DNA of 5,621 nucleotides from an uncultured Collinsella sp. (GCA_900552185.1 URYT01000125.1:1-5621); one strand, 5' to 3'; positions 1 through 5,621 are shown, numbered from the stretch's first letter. Translations and numbers: made by a program. The notes: generated by a model not told the origin, from the letters alone.

Positions 1-50
1 AGGAAGCTTGGATACGCCTAGGCGCGGTCCAAGAAATCGTCCGCACCCCC
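1..50 (+). mobile_element. Right end of an insertion sequence (IS3-like, family uncertain), partial
   Basis: Read on the minus strand, positions 54 to 26 give AAAAGGGGGTGCGGAC, six unmatched bases, then TTGGACC. The right edge of the window (5567-5594) reads CAAAGGGGGTGCGGAC, six bases, TTGGACC on the plus strand. The two are inverted copies with 15 outer and 7 inner matching bases, as expected for the terminal inverted repeats of one IS type. Just inside lies a stem-loop around CGCCTAGGCG (15-24). The boundary falls near position 50, where the reading frame turns into recognisable permease sequence. An IS3-type assignment rests only on the TTGGACC-like end and the TG...CA pattern. No transposase sequence is visible here. 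Confidence 0.5.
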
Positions 51-1021
51 TTTTGATCCCGCTTGCCTTTAGCGTGGCATCGCAGACCAAAAAGTCGACG
101 CTCTACTACGGCATCGCGCTGCTCGCGGGACTTGCCGCTGGCTATGCGTTTGTGCCGCCATCGGCCGGGTCGGTTTTGGTCGCCGGCACGCTCGGTGTCG
201 ACCTGGGCACCATGATTCTCGTCGGTATCCCCACCGCCTTCATCGCCATGGCAATTGCCGGCGTCATCTGGGGCCGCAACGTGGGCGGTCGCATTTTTAC
301 CGATGTTCCGGAGCACTTTACCTCTGCCGAGGGTGCGAGCGACGAAAAGGAGCTTCCCTCCTTTGGCATGGTGCTTGCCATCGTGCTCACGCCGCTTTGT
401 CTGATTTTGCTGGGCACGTTGTCCTCTTATATCCCCATGCCCGCCGAGCTCGCCTCGATTCTCGCCTTCCTGGGCAAGCCGTTCGTCGCTTTGACGCTCG
501 CCACGCTCGTCGCGATGTATCTGCTGGGCGCGCGCCGCGGCTACTCCGGCGCCGAGCTCAAGGCCCTGCTCGACCGTTCTCTTAAGCCCGTCGGCATGAT
601 CTTGCTGGTTATCGCCTGTGGCGGCGTCATTCGCTGGATGCTGCAAGACTGCGGCTTGGGCCAGGTTATCGGCCCTATGCTCGAGGCCTCACCGCTGCCT
701 TTGGTGGTCGTTGCCTTTTTGATTGCCGTCATGGTGCGTGCCTCGGTTGGTAGCTCCATCGTCGCCATGACCATGGCATCAGGCATTATGGCCGCCATGC
801 CAGCGGTCGCCGGCGCCTCGGTGCTCATGCGTGCCGCCATCTGCCTTGCCATCTGCGGCGGCGCCACGGCTCTCTCGCACGTCAACGATGCCGGTTTTTG
901 GATGTGCTCCTCGTTCCTGGAGATTGACGAGAAGACCACCCTCAAGTCCTGGACCATTATGGAGACGCTCATCGGCCTTTCGGGTCTTGCCTGCGCCCTG
1001 GTGATTTCGTTCTTCGCCTAG
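50..1021 (+). pseudogene. GntP-family gluconate/aldonate permease, C-terminal part with 5' end lost
   Basis: This encodes about 323 residues of a GntP-family inner-membrane transporter, which imports gluconate or related sugar acids with protons. Family members are about 440 residues long, so roughly the first quarter is absent. Recognisable parts are the opening LLIPLAFSVA segment, a VPP loop (the HGFLPPHPGP region of GntT, here FVPPSAGS), the PSFGM stretch after a hydrophilic loop, several hydrophobic helices, and the family signature ALSHVNDAGFW (about 866-901). It ends with a LKSWTIMETL helix and TAG. Upstream of codon 50 the frame stays open to TTG at position 8 but reads an Arg/Pro-rich, non-hydrophobic stretch where the family has a membrane helix, so that part is IS-derived. 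The dehydratase follows after 108 bp in the same direction, matching the E. coli yjhF-yjhG pairing. It is probably non-functional if the junction is real. If the edge is an assembly artefact, the gene may be intact. Confidence 0.8.
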
Positions 1022-1044
1022 TTCGCGTAGCTAAGCATCTTTTG

Positions 1045-1061
1045 CCGAGTGCATCGCTCGG
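1045..1061 (+). other. Short hairpin between permease and dehydratase genes
   Basis: CCGAGTG, loop CAT, CGCTCGG forms a 7-bp stem with one G-T pair, 24 bases after the permease stop. No T-run follows, so it is not a standard terminator. It could be a processing or attenuation hairpin within a permease-dehydratase transcript. A chance palindrome is also possible. Confidence 0.3.
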
Positions 1062-1085
1062 TACCCATTTCCACCTGATTCATTA

Positions 1086-1105
1086 ACCAACGATTGGTAC
1101 AACCG
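1086..1105 (+). promoter_or_regulatory. Candidate GntR/FadR-type operator before the dehydratase
   Basis: Two overlapping small palindromes lie here: ACCAA-CGA-TTGGT (1086-1098) and TGGTACAACCG (1095-1105). The second fits the FadR-like pattern TGGTNNNACCA at seven of eight fixed positions. The site sits just upstream of the ribosome binding site (1117-1125), where a bound repressor would block expression. The GntR/FCD regulator at 4818-5510 is an obvious candidate ligand-responsive partner, but FCD-family operators vary widely and the assignment is inference. Confidence 0.3.
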
Positions 1106-1129
1106 TTCAAACCAAAAGAGGAGAACATC

Positions 1130-2908
1130 ATGGACGAGAAGACCAAAGCACAGATTCAGCAGGAGGCCGCCGACCTGGTTGCCAAGCTGCAGCCGCGTTC
1201 CGGCAAGTTTCGCACCATCAGCCCCGAGATGGACCCGCTGCGTCTGGGCTCTGGCTGGACTATCGAGGATCTGGACAAGCCGCAGGTCATTATCGAGTCG
1301 ACGTTTGGCGACTCGCACCCGGGTTCTGCCGGCCTGTTTGAGCTCGTCGAGGAGGTCCGTGCTGGCGTTACCGAGGCCGGTGGCCATGGCGCCCGTTACT
1401 TCTGCACCGATATCTGCGACGGCGAGGCCCAGGGCCACGACGGCATCAACTACTCGCTGCCCAGCCGCGACATGATCGCCAACATGATCGAGATTCACGC
1501 CAAGGCTACCCCGTTCGACGCCGGCGTCTTTGTCGCCAGCTGCGATAAGGGCCTGCCTGCGAACCTCATGGCCATGGGTCGCATCAACATCCCCTCCATC
1601 GTCGTCACCGGCGGTGTCATGGATGCAGGCCCCGACCTGCTGACCCTGGAGCAGCTCGGCGCCATCTCGGCCCGCTACGAGCGCGGCGAGATCTCCCGCG
1701 AGGAGCTTGAGTTTGCCAAGCACAACGCATGCCCCAGCTGCGGCGCCTGCTCGTTTATGGGCACCGCGTCGACCATGCAGGTTACCGCCGAGGCCCTGGG
1801 CCTTATGCTCCCCGGCACGGCCCTGCTGCCCGCTACCAGCTCCGACCTGCGCGAGTTCGCCCGCGAGGCCGGCCGTCAGTCCGTGTGGCTCTCCGAGCAC
1901 AACCTGTGTCCGCGTGACATCGTGACCAAGGAGTCCTTCGAGAACCTCATCATGGTCCATGGCGCCATTTCGGGCTCCACCAACTCCCTGCTGCACATCC
2001 CCGCAATCGCCCGTGAGTTTGGCATCGAGATGTCCGCCGACGACTTCGATCGTCTGCACCGTGGCGCCCACTACCTGCTCAACGTTCGTCCCGCAGGCGA
2101 GTGGCCGGCGCAGTTCTTCTATTATGCGGGCGGCGTGCCGCGCATCATGGAGGAGATCAAGTCGATGCTCCACCTCGACGTTATGACTGTCACCGGCAAG
2201 ACTCTCGGCGAGAACCTCGAGGACCTCAAGAATAACGGCTATTACGAGAAGTGCGGCCGTTACCTGGAGAAGTGGAACCTCAAGCGCGAGGACATCATTC
2301 GCCCGTTTGACCAGGCTTTCGGCGCCGATGGCTCCATCGCCATCCTTCACGGCAACCTTGCCCCCGAGGGCGCCGTCGTCAAGCACACGGTTGTTCCGCG
2401 TGAGATGTTCCAGGCCACGCTTAAGGCCCGTCCGTTCGATTGCGAGGAGGACGCTATCCACGCCGTCCTGACGCACGAGGTCAAGCCCGGCGACGCCGTC
2501 ATCATTCGTTATGAGGGCCCCAAGGGTTCCGGCATGCCCGAGATGTTCTACACCACCGAAGCTATCGCCAGCGACCCCGAGCTGGGCGCGAGCATCGCTC
2601 TGGTCACTGACGGCCGCTTCTCCGGCGCTTCCAAGGGCCCGGCTATCGGTCACGTTTCGCCCGAGGCTGCCGTGGGCGGCCCGATTGCCCTGATCGAGGA
2701 GGGCGACCTTATCCAGATCAACATCCCAGAGCGCTCGCTGTCTATTGTGGGCATCGCCGGCAAGGAGATGGAGCCGGCCGAGGTCGACGCCGTCCTGGCC
2801 GAGCGCCGAGCCGCTTGGAAGCCCAAGGCTAATCGCTATACCTCCGGCACGCTCAAGTTCTTTACCGAGCATGCAGTTTCCGCCATTCAGGGTGGCTACA
2901 TGGAGTAG
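1130..2908 (+). CDS. IlvD/Edd-family sugar-acid dehydratase (YjhG/YagF-like, probable D-xylonate or other aldonate dehydratase)
   Basis: A 592-residue cytoplasmic iron-sulfur enzyme expected to remove water from an aldonic acid, giving the 2-keto-3-deoxy acid. The ATG at 1130 is chosen because AGAGGAGAA (1117-1125) precedes it at good spacing; the TTG at 1094 lies upstream of that site. Visible motifs: DICDGEAQGH with Cys96 (93-103), YSLPSR (108-113), VASCDKGLP with Cys138, Asp139 and Lys140 (family cluster ligand, metal ligand and carbamylated lysine), NACPSCGACSFMG with Cys201, Cys204 and Cys207, HIPAIA (289-294), GVPRIM (335-340), DVMTVTG (350-356), GNLAPEGAVVK (408-418), GMPEM with Glu471, and TDGRFSG (493-499) with the family catalytic serine Ser498. 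Wording of CDKGLP, the HIPAIA region, VMTVTG and N-APEG resembles YjhG/YagF more than biosynthetic IlvD. The N-terminal PCN cysteine of IlvD is not visible; the equivalent stretch reads HPGSAG. Automatic annotation may call it dihydroxy-acid dehydratase. Substrate is not certain. Confidence 0.87.
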   Translation: MDEKTKAQIQQEAADLVAKLQPRSGKFRTISPEMDPLRLGSGWTIEDLDKPQVIIESTFGDSHPGSAGLFELVEEVRAGVTEAGGHGARYFCTDICDGEAQGHDGINYSLPSRDMIANMIEIHAKATPFDAGVFVASCDKGLPANLMAMGRINIPSIVVTGGVMDAGPDLLTLEQLGAISARYERGEISREELEFAKHNACPSCGACSFMGTASTMQVTAEALGLMLPGTALLPATSSDLREFAREAGRQSVWLSEHNLCPRDIVTKESFENLIMVHGAISGSTNSLLHIPAIAREFGIEMSADDFDRLHRGAHYLLNVRPAGEWPAQFFYYAGGVPRIMEEIKSMLHLDVMTVTGKTLGENLEDLKNNGYYEKCGRYLEKWNLKREDIIRPFDQAFGADGSIAILHGNLAPEGAVVKHTVVPREMFQATLKARPFDCEEDAIHAVLTHEVKPGDAVIIRYEGPKGSGMPEMFYTTEAIASDPELGASIALVTDGRFSGASKGPAIGHVSPEAAVGGPIALIEEGDLIQINIPERSLSIVGIAGKEMEPAEVDAVLAERRAAWKPKANRYTSGTLKFFTEHAVSAIQGGYME

Positions 2909-2951
2909 CGCCCATGCGCATCAAATATCTCCTCTCATAGATGCGTGGTAC

Positions 2952-2989
2952 AAAAAAGCTCCGAGCTCACACGAGCTCGGAGCTTTTTT
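2952..2989. terminator. Strong bidirectional intrinsic terminator
   Basis: A perfect 17-bp inverted repeat, AAAAAAGCTCCGAGCTC and its complement, flanks the loop ACAC. It has a GC-rich core and six T on the right (six A on the left), so it can stop transcription from both the dehydratase (ends 2908) and the convergent ATPase gene (ends 3159). Confidence 0.93.
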
Positions 2990-3138
2990 CGTCTGGATTG
3001 GGGACGCATAGCCGGACGTAAACAATTTGCGTCTGGTAATAAGCGTACGAAAGCGCAATTTACGTCTTAATTTCGGACGCAAATCAAGACGAAAACCGTT
3101 TACGTCTGCTTTAAATCCGTACGAAAACGGTTTTCGTC
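2986..3138. repeat. Cluster of GACGnAAA / TTTnCGTC short palindromes
   Basis: TTTnCGTCT occurs five times (2986, 3026, 3059, 3099, 3131) at spacings of 40, 33, 40 and 32 bases, interleaved with GACGnAAA-type complements (3015, 3076, 3088, degenerate ones at 3045 and 3119). Paired, they form small hairpins: GACGTAAA-CAA-TTTGCGTC (3015-3033), an imperfect one at 3045-3066, GACGAAAA-CCG-TTTACGTC (3088-3106), and ACGAAAA-CGG-TTTTCGT (3121-3137). The block fills the gap between two convergent genes, right after the terminator. Function unknown; it could protect 3' ends, bind a protein, or be a decayed repeat array. Confidence 0.7.
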
Positions 3139-3158
3139 TTGCAGGGCAGTTGTCGTTT

Positions 3159-4250
3159 CTACAGTTCAGCTTCCAGTTCGGCTTTGTGCTCGTAGAGGTA
3201 GTCGCGCATGTAGGGGATGGCAAATGAGACCTTGCCGTATGAAGGAGCCTCGATAATCGATTCTCTTAACAGGCGGCTGCGGACGGAGCTCACCTGTTGA
3301 GGCGTTTTGTTTAGGGCGTCGGCAACCATGCTGGTCGAGCTCGTCTGCCCCAAAGACGCCATGCTCAGCAGATAAGCGATGCACGTGGGCGGAATGCGCT
3401 GCAGCGCGGGCTCAATCACCATGGCGCAGAAGCGTTCGCGTGCCGTTGCAATGCCGCGCTCGGCTTCTTCTTCTCCAATAATCGCTGTATGTGCGCGTCT
3501 CGCCAACTGCCATGCGTAGTATCCAACGAGTTGGATCATGAAAGGATAGCCTTGCGTTGCCTCGGCAAGTTGGCCGGCAATACCTGGCTGCAACTCCATG
3601 CCAGACGCTTCAATGGTTTCCTCGAGGGAGTACGACACTTCGGTTACTGCCACAGCCTTCAGGTCAAAGGGGAGGGCACGGCGCAAAAACGTAAGTGTCT
3701 TTCCGTTGATGATGCTTTCAATCATCGAAGGCAGCCCAGCAAAAACAAAGGCGATATCAAGGTCTTCGCCGATAACCTGCTGAATCGCAATGGAGAGCGT
3801 TCGGACCTCATCGAGCTCTGCGTCTTGAACCTCGTCGAGAGTGATGAGCAGGCCATTTTCATTCTTGGATATTGTTTGTCTCATGGCGTCGCGTAGCGAT
3901 GGACCGATTCGCTCAATATCTATGCTGCCGATGGATATGCCAGCTACGGTGGGCTCAAATCTGGCGTGTTTGGCCTGGAATTTGGGCTGCAGCTGTTCGA
4001 GAATGCGCTGGCAAAGTCCCTCGGTTGCGACCTCTTTTATGACCGTCCAGCCACGGCTTTGCGCCAAACGTGAGCACTCGTCAAGGAGGACCGTCTTGCC
4101 CGTTCCACGGATGCCGGCTATGCGCATTAGGCGCCCAGGGGCACCAGGCCCGTTGACGAGGCCTTCACTGAATTCTTCGAGCACATCTTCGCGGCCGATA
4201 ATCGTGGGAGGTGTTTTACCTGCTGTGGGCTTAAAAGGGTTTGTTTGCAT
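3159..4250 (-). CDS. AAA-type ATPase with C-terminal winged-helix-like region, function unknown
   Basis: A 363-residue soluble P-loop ATPase. Seen in order: N-terminal NPFKPTAGKTPP and IGRED (4-22), as in actinobacterial single-gene AAA ATPases; Walker A GIRGTGKT (46-53); Walker B LLITLDE (134-140) followed by VQD; a sensor-like FVFAGLP (168-174); FLRRA with possible arginine finger (188-192); a helical lid (about 205-280); and a C-terminal region (about 285-350) with a winged-helix look (TSMVADALNKTPQQVSSVRS). No signal peptide or membrane segment. The ATG at 4250 is preferred over the one at 4262 because GGTGG lies five bases ahead of it, while the upstream ATG has only a weak site. The gene stands alone, convergent to the dehydratase, and looks less GC-rich than it, suggesting separate acquisition. 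It resembles AAA_16 or archaeal-type ATPase families. No partner gene is in the window, so the cellular role cannot be named. Confidence 0.8.
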   Translation of the reverse strand: MQTNPFKPTAGKTPPTIIGREDVLEEFSEGLVNGPGAPGRLMRIAGIRGTGKTVLLDECSRLAQSRGWTVIKEVATEGLCQRILEQLQPKFQAKHARFEPTVAGISIGSIDIERIGPSLRDAMRQTISKNENGLLITLDEVQDAELDEVRTLSIAIQQVIGEDLDIAFVFAGLPSMIESIINGKTLTFLRRALPFDLKAVAVTEVSYSLEETIEASGMELQPGIAGQLAEATQGYPFMIQLVGYYAWQLARRAHTAIIGEEEAERGIATARERFCAMVIEPALQRIPPTCIAYLLSMASLGQTSSTSMVADALNKTPQQVSSVRSRLLRESIIEAPSYGKVSFAIPYMRDYLYEHKAELEAEL

Positions 4251-4269
4251 GTGAGCCACCATTGCTCAA

Positions 4270-4329
4270 GATATAGCAAGATATAGCAAAGTATAGCAAG
4301 ATATAGCAAAGTATAGTGAGATATAGCAA
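4270..4329 (-). promoter_or_regulatory. Possible overlapping promoters of the ATPase gene inside the 10-bp repeats
   Basis: On the minus strand each repeat contributes TTGCTA and TATATC or TATACT. Because the period is 10, a TTGCTA lies 18 bases upstream of a TATATC in three registers: 4309-4304 with 4285-4280, 4299-4294 with 4275-4270, and 4329-4324 with 4305-4300. These are moderate matches to -35 and -10 hexamers, and the first lies about 30 bases from the chosen start codon. Inference only. Confidence 0.35.
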
Positions 4330-4330
4330 A
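4271..4330 (-). repeat. Six tandem copies of a 10-bp AT-rich unit upstream of the ATPase gene
   Basis: The unit RTATAGCAAR (plus strand) repeats exactly every 10 bases at 4271, 4281, 4291, 4301, 4311 and 4321, with partial sequence at both edges. Copies alternate between ATATAGC and GTATAGC from the second onward, so a 20-bp higher unit is also visible; only the fifth copy (GTATAGTGAG) differs inside. The array starts about 20 bases upstream of the preferred ATPase start and is far more AT-rich than its surroundings. A period of one helical turn suits a protein-binding array, and tandem units can change number by slippage. Confidence 0.9.
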
Positions 4331-4333
4331 GTA

Positions 4334-4458
4334 AGCGCTACTCGCGGGTTTTGCGGCGGTGCTATTTTCCAAATGCCGCGCGGATAAAGCGCTGGGCGAA
4401 CAGCTTGTTGGCAACTCACGAGGGCTCGGGGTGCCAATTTGGGGTGCAGTAGTGCTGC
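4334..4458. other. Intergenic stretch with no recognisable feature
   Basis: Between the 10-bp repeats and the 160-bp inverted-repeat element there is no supported ORF, RNA gene or strong terminator. Minor palindromes such as AGCGCT (4334, 4388) and a GCGGC/GCCGC pairing are present but weak. Confidence 0.5.
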
Positions 4459-4618
4459 GCCACGAAAAGGGCCTATCTACTACGTTTAAGCCGCAGGGGT
4501 CAACCATAGTCGCCATTTAGGCAAAATGGCAAGCTGACTACCTGCGGTTTTGTTTTCGCACTTTTCAGCATGGTCTGGGCTCTCCGCGTTAACGTAGTAG
4601 ATGGGCCCCTTTTGTGGC
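4459..4618. mobile_element. MITE-like 160-bp element with about 30-bp terminal inverted repeats
   Basis: Positions 4459-4489 and the complement of 4589-4618 are near-identical: both run GCCAC, an A/G-rich tract, CC, ATCTACTACG and T(T)TAA, with only a few substitutions and one base of length difference. The inner 100 bases hold a nested hairpin and no ORF. A short, non-coding segment with long terminal repeats is what a miniature inverted-repeat element looks like. No clear target-site duplication is visible at its edges (CTGC before, AAGG after), so a structured RNA or regulatory element remains possible. Confidence 0.5.
4488..4554 (+). terminator. Nested hairpin with T-rich tail, terminator-like
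   Basis: AAGCCGCAGG (4488-4497) pairs with CCTGCGGTTT (4541-4550); inside it TAGTC plus GCCATTT (4507-4518) pair with AAATGGC (4524-4530) and GACTA (4536-4540), separated by two internal bulges. The tail is TTTTGTTTT. On the plus strand this could end transcription entering from the left. It may equally be the folded core of the surrounding inverted-repeat element. No plus-strand gene lies just upstream to need it. Confidence 0.45.
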
Positions 4619-4626
4619 AAGGGGCC
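4604..4626. other. 8-bp perfect hairpin at the right edge of the 160-bp element
   Basis: GGCCCCTT, loop TTGTGGC, AAGGGGCC. It overlaps the right arm of the 160-bp inverted repeat and so offers an alternative fold of that arm. No T-run follows, so it is not called a terminator. Confidence 0.45.
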
Positions 4627-4677
4627 GACCTGCGGGCCAGGGTAGCTAAAAGAGCCCCGTCCCAAAAAGACTGTTGG

Positions 4678-4746
4678 AAGTTGCGGTGGAATAGTTCCTG
4701 TTTTTGCTGCTGAAGGCCTTGAACAGGAACTATTCCACCGCAACTT
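4678..4746. repeat. 25-bp perfect inverted repeat with 19-base loop, upstream of the regulator gene
   Basis: The left arm (4678-4702), beginning AAGTTGCGGTGGAATAG, is matched exactly by its complement at 4722-4746. A diverged copy of the arm lies at 5524-5548. Recurrence of the arm outside the hairpin points to a dispersed, REP-like repeat rather than a single operator. It sits 72 bases before the regulator start, so it would fold in the leader or lie in the promoter. Confidence 0.85.
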
Positions 4747-4817
4747 ATGAGGGGGCGGGGGATGCGATAGTATTGCATGGTGGTATTCGATTAACCGAGG
4801 GTTTATCCGAGGGCTTT

Positions 4818-5510
4818 ATGGAACAGCACCAGCATTATCAGAGCCTGCAAGATCAGGCATACAACGCATTGCGCTCCAAGATCATCTATGCCGAGCTCAA
4901 GCCCGGCACGCGCCTTTCGGCGATTGGTCTGGAAAAGGAGACGGGAATCGGACGCACGCCCATTCGCGAGTCCTTTGTGCGCCTGCGTGAGCAGGAGCTG
5001 GTGGAAACGCGTCCCAAAAGCGGCACCTATGTATCAAATATCAGCATGGAGCGCGCCGAGAACGCCTGTTTCTTGCGCGAGAAGCTCGAGAGAAGCGTGC
5101 TTATTAAATGCTGTTCGGCAGCCTCGCCCGAGCAAAAGCATCGGCTTGAGCAGATTCTTGCGGAGTCCGAGTCGCTCGACCATAGCGAAACGCGTCGTTT
5201 CTTTGACCTGGACAACCTGTTCCATGAGACGTGCTTTGAGATTGCCGGTCGTCACATGTTGTGGGATTGGATGAAGAGCGTCAATACGCATTTTGAGCGA
5301 TACAACTGGTTGCGTATGGTGTCGCAGGATTTGGATTGGGAGCCGATTCGTCGGCAGCATCGCCGGATTCTTGAGGCCATTAAGAGGGGCGATACCGACA
5401 CGGCGAGCTATCTGGCAGAGACGCACCTGCACCTGATGCCCGAGGAGCAGGGCCCGGTTATCGCCTTGCATCCCGACTATTTTGAGCTGTCCAAAGACTC
5501 GTTCATCTAA
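4818..5510 (+). CDS. GntR-family transcription regulator with FCD ligand domain
   Basis: A 230-residue DNA-binding regulator of the FadR/FCD subfamily, normal in length. Residues about 10-75 form the GntR winged helix: QAYNALRSKIIYAELKPGTRLS, then the recognition helix region GIGRTPIRESFVRL and the wing LVETRPKSGTYVS. Residues about 80-210 are the all-helical FCD effector domain with its metal-binding set: Asp132 and His136 (DxxxH in DLDNLFH), His181 (RRQHRRI) and His203 (ETHLHL). Such domains typically bind small carboxylates such as sugar acids or keto acids. The ATG at 4818 is preferred, with GAGGG at 4809-4813, although its 4-base spacing is short. The open frame reaches back to 4704, but that extension runs through the 25-bp inverted repeat and is unlikely to be translated. 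It may control the permease-dehydratase genes upstream or genes beyond the window. Effector unknown. Confidence 0.9.
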   Translation: MEQHQHYQSLQDQAYNALRSKIIYAELKPGTRLSAIGLEKETGIGRTPIRESFVRLREQELVETRPKSGTYVSNISMERAENACFLREKLERSVLIKCCSAASPEQKHRLEQILAESESLDHSETRRFFDLDNLFHETCFEIAGRHMLWDWMKSVNTHFERYNWLRMVSQDLDWEPIRRQHRRILEAIKRGDTDTASYLAETHLHLMPEEQGPVIALHPDYFELSKDSFI

Positions 5511-5523
5511 TCAATCCCCATAT

Positions 5524-5548
5524 AAGTTGCGGTGAAATAGGGACTGTT
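5524..5548 (+). repeat. Third, diverged copy of the 25-bp arm
   Basis: AAGTTGCGGTGAAATAGGG and following bases match the left arm at 4678-4702 at 21 of 25 positions, starting 14 bases after the regulator stop. Together with the inverted pair it brackets the regulator gene. No complementary partner is seen nearby, so it would not fold locally. Confidence 0.75.
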
Positions 5549-5569
5549 TTGCGGCCTAGGTGGCGCAAA

Positions 5570-5621
5570 GGGGGTGCGGACAGAAAGTTGGACCGTGAAG
5601 CGGTCCGGACTGGAGGTTCGC
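5570..5621 (+). mobile_element. Left end of an insertion sequence (IS3-like, family uncertain), partial
   Basis: GGGGGTGCGGAC, six bases, then TTGGACC (5570-5594) is the inverted counterpart of the sequence at 26-50. Next come the hairpin GGACCG-TGAAG-CGGTCC (5590-5606) and GGAGG (5612-5616), a good ribosome binding site for a start codon just past the window edge, as expected for a transposase ORF in plus orientation. No coding sequence is visible yet. Confidence 0.55.

Noticed and set aside
8..49. In-frame TTG start for the permease at position 8
   Set aside because: The 14 codons read Arg/Pro-rich sequence inside the IS end, with no family similarity.
1031..2872. 613-residue open frame on the minus strand
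   Set aside because: It lies opposite the dehydratase, is low-complexity (Gly, Leu, Ala, Asp-rich) and results from GC-biased codons; it has no recognisable domain.
2921..3223. 100-residue minus-strand frame through the GACG palindromes
   Set aside because: Its apparent internal repeats are the translated palindromes; it spans the terminator and overlaps the ATPase 3' end.
4271..4330. CRISPR array
   Set aside because: The units are contiguous 10-mers with no spacers, and no cas gene is present.
4127..4516. 129-residue minus-strand frame running through the 10-bp repeats
   Set aside because: The Leu/Tyr/Ile-rich part is only the translated tandem repeat, and it overlaps the ATPase in another frame.
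4486..4778. Two 85-92 residue minus-strand frames
   Set aside because: They cover the inverted-repeat elements, lack convincing starts and show no protein-like composition.
4704..4817. N-terminal extension of the regulator to the ATG at 4704
   Set aside because: It would translate the 25-bp inverted repeat; the family's N-terminus and a ribosome binding site fit the ATG at 4818.

Overview
The window is high-GC bacterial DNA with strong G/C third-position bias, strong Shine-Dalgarno sites and long GC-rich antisense shadow ORFs. Gene content and codon style suggest a gut actinobacterium of the Coriobacteriia (Collinsella-like). That assignment is inferred from general resemblance, not from a marker gene.

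Layout. Positions 1-50 and 5570-5621 look like the two ends of the same kind of insertion sequence: an inverted pair of about 28 bp with matching outer 15 and inner 7 bases, each next to a stem-loop. Between them, left to right, are: the C-terminal part of a GntP-family aldonate permease whose 5' part is replaced by the IS end (50-1021, +); a complete IlvD/Edd-family sugar-acid dehydratase resembling E. coli YjhG/YagF xylonate dehydratase (1130-2908, +); a strong bidirectional terminator (2952-2989); a cluster of short GACG-type palindromes (2986-3138); a convergent single AAA-type ATPase with a C-terminal winged-helix-like region (3159-4250, -) preceded by six 10-bp tandem repeats; a gene-free stretch of about 490 bp filled with palindromic elements (4331-4817); and a GntR/FCD transcription regulator (4818-5510, +).

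How it fits together. Permease plus dehydratase is the arrangement of E. coli yjhF-yjhG: a sugar acid such as xylonate or gluconate would be imported and dehydrated to a 2-keto-3-deoxy acid. An aldolase or kinase for the next step is not in the window. The FCD-type regulator is a plausible sensor for such an acid, and a FadR-like half-palindrome lies just before the dehydratase ribosome binding site, but the link is inferred. The ATPase, its repeat-rich promoter and the surrounding palindromes look like an accessory insert between the catabolic genes and the regulator.

Most unusual parts: the 10-bp tandem array that could build overlapping promoters for the ATPase, a 160-bp MITE-like inverted-repeat element with a nested terminator-like hairpin, a 25-bp perfect inverted repeat with a third diverged copy near the right edge, and the GACG palindrome cluster. 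No rRNA, tRNA or CRISPR array was seen.
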